From an uncultured Clostridia bacterium (GTDB lineage Bacteria > Bacillota > Clostridia > Oscillospirales > Ruminococcaceae): 11,182 bases of DNA. This document shows positions 7,225-11,182 of the stretch, one piece after another. Numbering within the stretch: position 1 is the stretch's first letter; each line of letters opens with the position of its first letter. A program made the position numbers and the translations under genes. The notes under the pieces were generated by a model, which was not told where the DNA came from, ran no database searches, and saw nothing but the letters and a program-made list of their open reading frames with translations. The stretch is taken from positions 1 through 11,182 of the forward strand of contig CAMAJC010000029.1 of NCBI GenBank assembly GCA_945835425.1, read 5' to 3'.

Positions 7225-7297
7225 CACATTCCCTCCTGCTTCAGGGTGCCGACAAACCGCAGAATAGACCTTCCTCCATATTTCTATCCTCTCTTAT

Positions 7298-7326
7298 ATT
7301 ATACCCGATGGCTGTGCAATACGCAA
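7298..7326 (-). promoter_or_regulatory. Sigma-A promoter of the DUF3791 operon
   Basis: On the minus strand TTGCGT (7321-7326) is followed by a 17-base spacer and a perfect TATAAT (7298-7303). The leader to the ATG at 7224 would be about 65 bases. The -35 box lies one base past the rpsA terminator, so the small operon is insulated but packed tightly behind the ispH-rpsA gene. Confidence 0.7.
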
Positions 7327-7327
7327 G

Positions 7328-7366
7328 AAAAAATCCCTCCCGCAATAAGCAGGAGGGATTTTGTTT
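7328..7366 (-). terminator. Intrinsic terminator of the cmk-plsC-ispH-rpsA cluster
   Basis: AAATCCCTCC (7331-7340) and GGAGGGATTT (7352-7361) form a perfect 10-bp stem with an 11-base loop. On the minus strand the stem runs into a T tract. The plus strand also has TTTTGTTT after the stem, so it could act both ways. It starts about 25 bases after the rpsA stop. Confidence 0.88.
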
Positions 7367-7391
7367 CGCAAATAGGGGAATCGTTTTCAGA

Positions 7392-9335
7392 TTATTCCTC
7401 GGAAGGCTCAGCGTCCAGGGTAGCGCGGATAGACAGGGAGACTTTCTTCTTGTCGTAATCGATGTCGATGATCATAGCGTCAACAACGTCGCCGACAGCC
7501 AGCTTGTCGGAAACCTTTGCGATTCTCTCGTTGGCGATCTGGCTGATGTGGATCAGGCCGTCAACGCCGGGGATGATCTGTGCAAAAGCACCGAAGGTGG
7601 TGATGGAAACGATCTTGACAGGAACGATGGAATCAACAGGGTAATCTCTCTTGAAGATTTCCCAGGGATTGTCTTCTGCCTTCTTGTAGCCGAGGGAGAT
7701 TTTCTTCTTCTCGGTGTCGATGTCCTTGATATAGACTTCGACGGTATCGCCGACATGGACGACCTCTTCGGGGCTCTTGATGCGGGACCAGGACAGCTCG
7801 GTGATGTGGATCATGCCGTCAACACCGCCCAGATCGACGAATGCGCCGTAGGAGGTGATGGACTTGACTTCACCGGTGTAGACCTTGCCGACCTCAACGT
7901 TTGCCCAGAACTCTTCCTGTTTTGCCTTCTTGGCTTCAGCCAGGACAGCCTTGATGGAGCCTACAGCGCGTCTGCGGCGGTCGTTTACTTCGATGATCTT
8001 GAAGGAAACTTCCTTGTTCAGCAGTACGGAGAGATCCTCGGTACGTCTGTCGGAAGCGAGGGAAGCGGGTACGAATACCTTCAGGCCGTTTACGGCTACC
8101 AGGATACCGCCCTTGATAACGTCGGTAACAGTACCGGTCAGGACAGTGCCGTCTTCGTATGCTTTGCATACAGCGAGGTAGTTGGCTTCCGCGTCCAGGC
8201 GTTTCTTGGACAGGGTGACAACACCTTCCTGATCGTTGACTTTCATGACGACCAGATCGATCTCATCCCCGATGTGGAAGCTGTCGGGGGTGACGTCGCC
8301 GTTTTCAGACAGTTCAGAGCCAGGAACGATACCGGTCTGTTTGGCACCGATATCGACATGGATTTCGTTTGGCGCAATGTTGGAAACGATGCCCTTTACC
8401 CTTTTCCCGTTATATAATTTTTCAGTCTGAGACTGTTCGAAGAGTTCCGCGAAGGAGAGCTCTTCTTCCTGATTTTCCAGAATTTCACTCATGGTTGTTA
8501 AAACCTCCTTGATTATATCAGCCGGGGTAGAAGCACCGGCAGTAACGCCAATATTATTATGGCGTAAAATCTGACTTTTGTCAAGTTCTGTTTTTGATTC
8601 TATCGCTACAGTTTCGCAGTTTTGGGCACAAATTTCGTAAAGTTTTTGTGTATTCGAGCTTTCCCGTCCTCCAATGACGATCATAAGGTCAGATTTTTCC
8701 GCCAGTGAAACAGCTTCCTGCTGCCGTAAATTGGTCGCATTACATATTGTATCAAATTCCTCGGCGTTTGTATAGTACCTTTCGATAATTCCTTGTAAAT
8801 TTTTCCATAATAATTGTCCCAGGGTGGTCTGCTGGACGACGGCGATCTGCTGTTTATTTTCCCGGCGGAGCTTTTCCAGGATTTCGATCAGCGTTTTTTC
8901 GTCCTGAAAGACATAAACCTCGCCGGACGCATGGCCGACGATGCCCTGCACCTCCGGGTGGTCGGGGTTGCCGGCGATCAGCAGAACCTTTCCTGCCGCG
9001 GTCACTTCCCGGGCGATCCGATGAATGCGGGCGACGTTGGGACAGGTGCAGTCGACGACCTCGCGTCCTTCCAGCTGGTCATAGACCGACTGGGCGACGC
9101 CATGGGAGCGGATGATGACCGTCTGGCCGGGCAGCGTCTCCGCAGGAGAGGACACGCTGGGCACGCCCAGGGCAGCGAGTCTCGAGACAATCTGAGGATT
9201 ATGGATAATGGGTCCGAGGGTGACGGCATTTTCGGCGGTCTTTGCCACCTCAAAAGCCCTGTCGACGGCCCTCTTTACGCCGTAGCAGAAGCCTGCCGAC
9301 CGGGCAAGGGTGATGGTGTGTTTGGTGTCAGACAT
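7392..9335 (-). CDS. ispH-rpsA: Bifunctional 4-hydroxy-3-methylbut-2-enyl diphosphate reductase / ribosomal protein S1
   Basis: A fused protein of 647 residues. Residues 1-281 are IspH, the last enzyme of the MEP isoprenoid pathway, making IPP and DMAPP with a [4Fe-4S] cluster. The three cluster cysteines are visible: C17 (GFCYGV), C96 (VDCTCPN) and C198 (CNATNLRQ). HPEVQG at 126-131 is the conserved substrate loop. Residues about 309-378, 395-461, 483-553 and 570-638 are four S1 RNA-binding domains, the last two most typical (SYGAFVDLGGVDGMIH, TFGAFAQIIPGVDGLIH). The fusion is known in Clostridia. The ATG at 9335 has AAAGGAA (9347-9353) 11 bases upstream. Met282 has its own strong ribosome binding site, so a separate S1 of 366 residues may also be made. 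Base composition changes inside the IspH part near 8820. Confidence 0.97.
   Translation of the reverse strand: MSDTKHTITLARSAGFCYGVKRAVDRAFEVAKTAENAVTLGPIIHNPQIVSRLAALGVPSVSSPAETLPGQTVIIRSHGVAQSVYDQLEGREVVDCTCPNVARIHRIAREVTAAGKVLLIAGNPDHPEVQGIVGHASGEVYVFQDEKTLIEILEKLRRENKQQIAVVQQTTLGQLLWKNLQGIIERYYTNAEEFDTICNATNLRQQEAVSLAEKSDLMIVIGGRESSNTQKLYEICAQNCETVAIESKTELDKSQILRHNNIGVTAGASTPADIIKEVLTTMSEILENQEEELSFAELFEQSQTEKLYNGKRVKGIVSNIAPNEIHVDIGAKQTGIVPGSELSENGDVTPDSFHIGDEIDLVVMKVNDQEGVVTLSKKRLDAEANYLAVCKAYEDGTVLTGTVTDVIKGGILVAVNGLKVFVPASLASDRRTEDLSVLLNKEVSFKIIEVNDRRRRAVGSIKAVLAEAKKAKQEEFWANVEVGKVYTGEVKSITSYGAFVDLGGVDGMIHITELSWSRIKSPEEVVHVGDTVEVYIKDIDTEKKKISLGYKKAEDNPWEIFKRDYPVDSIVPVKIVSITTFGAFAQIIPGVDGLIHISQIANERIAKVSDKLAVGDVVDAMIIDIDYDKKKVSLSIRATLDAEPSEE
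8503..8510 (-). promoter_or_regulatory. Internal ribosome binding site before the S1 half
   Basis: AAGGAGGT on the minus strand, within codons for Lys-Glu-Val (277-279), lies 10 bases before the in-frame ATG of Met282 (8492). MSEILENQEEELSFAELFEQ resembles a natural S1 N terminus. This is consistent with a retained start of an ancestral free-standing rpsA gene. The same bases are partly dictated by the KEV residues, so it could be coincidental. Confidence 0.5.
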
Positions 9336-9375
9336 ATTCCTAAACGTTCCTTTCCAAAAAGAATGAAACTTTTAA

Positions 9376-9549
9376 TTGAGTGTGAAGAGTGGAGAGTGGA
9401 GAGTGGAGTTTTCCCTTGACTGCTGCCGCAGTCACTTTTCTGCGAAAAGACCGGGAAAACGTGAAGGAGCGGCGCGGTTCGCGCCGCGATTTAAATAGTT
9501 TCATACACGCAAAAAGAAAGCAAGTAACAGAAACGCAGCTTTCCGCTCG
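9376..9549 (+). repeat. Heptad-plus-hairpin dispersed repeat, left half of a facing pair
   Basis: Begins TTGAGTGTGAAGAG, then degenerate GTGGAGA heptads, a 55-base structured segment (9406-9460), then a 38-base block (9461-9498) identical to the copy at 11114-11151. The block contains the hairpin GCGGCGCG-GTT-CGCGCCGC (9469-9487) and GATTTAAATAG. A purine-rich tail with CACGCAAAAAGAAAGCAAG follows. No coding frame is credible. The end near 9549 is estimated by comparison with the facing copy. Confidence 0.7.
9408..9460. other. Potential three-way-junction structure inside the repeat
   Basis: An outer perfect stem GTTTTCCC (9408-9415) / GGGAAAAC (9453-9460) encloses two perfect hairpins: GACTGC-TGCC-GCAGTC (9418-9433) and CTTTTC-TGC-GAAAAG (9435-9449). 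The segment is absent from the second copy of the repeat, where the heptads join the GTGAAGGAG block after two bases. Confidence 0.55.
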
Positions 9550-9590
9550 AATGATGGGAGTTCAGATAAATTCAGAAACTATGCATTAAA

Positions 9591-9715
9591 CGGGCGAGAA
9601 CAAAATTATCAGATATTTGCTTTATTTCTTTCGTGAGCGGTATCATTAAATCCATCCGGCGCAGCCGGATACCATAATTATTCATTATTCATTCTTCACT
9701 ATTCATTATTCATTA
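9591..9715 (-). repeat. Heptad-plus-hairpin repeat, right half of a facing pair
   Basis: On the minus strand it starts at the plsC stop codon with TAATGAATAATGAATAG-type heptads. The hairpin ATCCGGC-TGC-GCCGGAT (9654-9670) follows, then GGATTTAATGATACCGC, TCACGAAAGAAATAAAGC and AAATATC. Order and motifs parallel the plus-strand copies (heptads, GC hairpin, GATTTAA, CACG, A-rich AAGCAA), but sequence identity is low. With 9376-9549 it forms an element of about 340 bp with long imperfect inverted ends around a 41-base centre (9550-9590). Confidence 0.55.
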
Positions 9716-10315
9716 AATCTGAATATCGTCCAGCATCGTCTGGAGGGAGGAAGTAAGAAGCTTGTTGGCGGCGCGAATCTGGGAAGGAACCTTGCCGGTC
9801 AGGCCGAGCTGCTCGTGGGTGATGAACTGCCCATAGCGGATGACGACCGGACGGCGCAGACCCTTTTTCTCGCCCATCTTGATGACGCAGGGCTGCAGGC
9901 CGCCGCCGGTCTGGGCCGCGATGACGACCGCGCCGGATTTGAGCTTCTGAAGGTGGCCGTCCTTGCTGCGGGTGCCCTCCGGGAAGATGGCGACGACCTT
10001 GCCCTCTTTGACATAGTTTACGGCCTTGTCGACCGCCTCGGTGTCGCCCTTGCCGCGGGAAACGGGGAAAGCGCCCAGGCCGCGGATGATGAGCGAGACA
10101 AACTTGTTCTTGAACAGCTCCTCCTTCGCCATGAAGAAGCACTGAGGCTTGACGCGGACGGCGACGAGGATCGGGTCGAACATCGTGACATGGTTGGAGC
10201 AGAGGATGAAGCCGCGGTCGGTCGGGATGTTTTCGATCCCCTCATATTTGATTTTGTAAAACAGATGGGAGATGAGACGGGTCACGGCTTTGGCGATAGA
10301 ATAAAATGGTGTCAT
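9713..10315 (-). CDS. plsC: 1-acyl-sn-glycerol-3-phosphate acyltransferase (PlsC family)
   Basis: A 200-residue acyltransferase that would convert lysophosphatidic acid to phosphatidic acid at the cytoplasmic membrane face. The four family blocks are visible: catalytic NHVTMFDP with H42 and D47, AFPVSRGKGD (82-91), the phosphate-binding FPEGTR (111-116), and a weak LQPCVI (140-145). A short hydrophobic N-terminal stretch (about 5-20) suggests membrane association. The length fits short Gram-positive PlsC proteins. GAAAGGA (10322-10328) lies 6 bases before the ATG. The gene starts 30 bases after cmk stops, so the two are probably co-transcribed. Its stop codon forms the first bases of the adjoining dispersed repeat, suggesting the repeat inserted at the gene's 3' edge. 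Confidence 0.93.
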   Translation of the reverse strand: MTPFYSIAKAVTRLISHLFYKIKYEGIENIPTDRGFILCSNHVTMFDPILVAVRVKPQCFFMAKEELFKNKFVSLIIRGLGAFPVSRGKGDTEAVDKAVNYVKEGKVVAIFPEGTRSKDGHLQKLKSGAVVIAAQTGGGLQPCVIKMGEKKGLRRPVVIRYGQFITHEQLGLTGKVPSQIRAANKLLTSSLQTMLDDIQI

Positions 10316-10345
10316 AATAAATCCTTTCTGTCCTTTTGCAGGCGG

Positions 10346-11020
10346 TCACAGGGCGGCGCATTTTTCCCGGATGATGTCTTTTATCAGCTGCACCGACTGT
10401 TCAAGGTCCAGCTCCGAAGTATCCGCCAGTACGGCGTCCTCCGCCTGTTTCAGCGGCGCGATGGCACGGTGGGAGTCGTTGTAGTCCCGCTGGATAACGG
10501 CTTCGAGCACCTGCTCATAGGTCTGGGAGTGATCGCCCTTGGCGATCTGCTCTTTATAGCGGCGCTCCGCCCGTTTTTCCGCCGAAGCCGTCAGGAAGAT
10601 TTTGACCTGCGCATCCGGCAGGACGACGGTGCCGATGTCCCGACCGTCCATCAGGACGTTGTTTTCCCGGGCGAGTTTGCGCTGGGTTTCCAGCAGATAA
10701 GCCCGGACAGCCGGGTGTCGGGAAACGTTCGAGGCAGCTTTGGACATTTCCGGCCTGCGGATTTCCTCCGAGACGTTTTCGCCCAGCAGATAGACCTGCT
10801 GCACGCCGTTTTCATGGGTCAGCCGGATATCCAGCTCCGGCAGCAGGGCCGATACCCCGTTTTCATCCTCCGGGTCAACGCCTTTCCGGACGGCGTACAG
10901 GCCGATGGTGCGGTAGAGCGCGCCGGTATCGACATAGAGGTAGCCGAGGTCTTTGGCGACCATACGGGCAATTGTGCTTTTCCCGGCCCCGGAAGGGCCG
11001 TCGATTGCAATAGAAATCAT
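10346..11020 (-). CDS. cmk: (d)CMP kinase
   Basis: Cytidylate kinase of 224 residues, transferring phosphate from ATP to CMP or dCMP in nucleotide recycling. The P-loop GPSGAGKST lies at 8-16. VDTGALYRTIG (about 34-44) is the family's monophosphate-binding region, DGRDIGTVVLPDA the conserved central motif, and the lid region contains KRAERRYKEQ. Length matches the family (about 220-230). I chose the ATG at 11020 because GAAAGGTG (11029-11036) is 8 bases away and the protein then begins MISIAIDGPSG as expected. An in-frame ATG at 11056 would add 12 unconserved residues. First visible gene of the cluster; no clear promoter was found in the repeat-filled region upstream. Confidence 0.97.
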   Translation of the reverse strand: MISIAIDGPSGAGKSTIARMVAKDLGYLYVDTGALYRTIGLYAVRKGVDPEDENGVSALLPELDIRLTHENGVQQVYLLGENVSEEIRRPEMSKAASNVSRHPAVRAYLLETQRKLARENNVLMDGRDIGTVVLPDAQVKIFLTASAEKRAERRYKEQIAKGDHSQTYEQVLEAVIQRDYNDSHRAIAPLKQAEDAVLADTSELDLEQSVQLIKDIIREKCAAL

Positions 11021-11062
11021 ATTTATATCACCTTTCTGAAATAATGTCGGAAACAAGCCTTT

Positions 11063-11182
11063 TTGAGTGTGAAGAGCTTGAATAAGTGTGAAGAGTGGAG
11101 AGTGGAGAGTGAAGTGAAGGAGCGGCGCGGTTCGCGCCGCGATTTAAATAGCCCCGTTCACGCAGGGAAAAAAGCAAATGTC
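11063..11182 (+). repeat. Heptad-plus-hairpin dispersed repeat, copy cut by window edge
   Basis: Starts TTGAGTGTGAAGAG (11063-11076), then nine extra bases, then a 25-base heptad tract (11087-11111) identical to 9381-9405, and the 38-base block 11114-11151 identical to 9461-9498, including the GCGGCGCG-GTT-CGCGCCGC hairpin. The tail CCCCGTTCACGCAGGGAAA and AAAAGCAAATGTC runs to the window edge. It lacks the 55-base structured segment of the first copy. It begins 42 bases upstream of the cmk ATG. Confidence 0.75.

Noticed and set aside
7215..8417. Plus-strand open frame (400 codons) opposite the S1 half
   Set aside because: It crosses the rpsA terminator and the DUF3791 promoter, and its Asp/Gly/Val-rich translation reflects the reverse strand of S1 domains.
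9378..9410. CRISPR-like or simple tandem array in the heptad tract
   Set aside because: Units are only 7 bases with no spacers, are degenerate, and recur as part of a larger dispersed repeat. No cas gene is present.
9469..9487. GC-rich hairpin in the repeat as an intrinsic terminator
   Set aside because: Neither strand has a proper T tract after the stem, and the same hairpin recurs with its whole repeat block upstream of cmk, so it belongs to the repeat.
9815..11044. Plus-strand open frame (409 codons) opposite plsC and cmk
   Set aside because: It spans two conserved genes and their gap in antisense, with no ribosome binding site or domain.
11021..11056. Longer N terminus for cmk starting at ATG 11056
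   Set aside because: The 12 extra residues precede the conserved family start, and the good SD at 11029-11036 lies inside that extension, serving ATG 11020.

Overview
This window looks like chromosomal DNA from a Gram-positive Clostridia bacterium, probably of the gut Oscillospiraceae/Ruminococcaceae type. The main reasons are the single-chain fusion of IspH with ribosomal protein S1, the minus-strand order cmk, plsC, ispH-rpsA, a DnaE1-type polymerase with MPDFDVDFC, a DUF3791 small protein, and strong AAGGAGG-type ribosome binding sites. G+C is moderate to high inside most genes and low between them. No species can be named from the sequence alone.

Layout. Positions 1-3446 (minus) hold almost all of dnaE, whose 3' end runs off the left edge. 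Its promoter lies at 3523-3551. Positions 3447-4123 hold no gene. They contain a MITE-like element (3682-3962) with a second, nested inverted repeat (3755-3875), then an orphan plus-strand terminator (3964-3996), then a promoter and operator. Positions 4124-6714 (plus) are a heavy-metal resistance operon: a CadC-like ArsR/SmtB repressor, a free-standing HMA metal-binding protein and a P1B-2 (Zn/Cd/Pb) efflux ATPase, closed by a strong terminator (6722-6763). Facing it on the minus strand are two translationally coupled small genes (6776-7224), the second a DUF3791 protein, with their own promoter. Positions 7392-11020 (minus) are the core-metabolism cluster cmk, plsC, ispH-rpsA, ending in a terminator at 7328-7366.

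How the genes work together. The repressor probably senses Cd/Zn/Pb and releases the operator at 4086-4107. The HMA protein would bind the metal and the ATPase would export it. The cmk cluster joins nucleotide recycling, phospholipid synthesis, isoprenoid precursor synthesis and translation, a conserved housekeeping grouping in Clostridia.

Most notable are non-coding or architectural features. A dispersed repeat family made of degenerate GTGGAGA/AATGAAT-type heptads plus a GC-rich hairpin is present as a facing pair between plsC and ispH (9376-9715) and again as a half-copy upstream of cmk (11063-11182). A full Shine-Dalgarno sequence lies inside the ispH-rpsA reading frame exactly in front of the S1 part. 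A composition break occurs inside the ispH part. I found no CRISPR array, tRNA, rRNA, prophage or clear new defence system.
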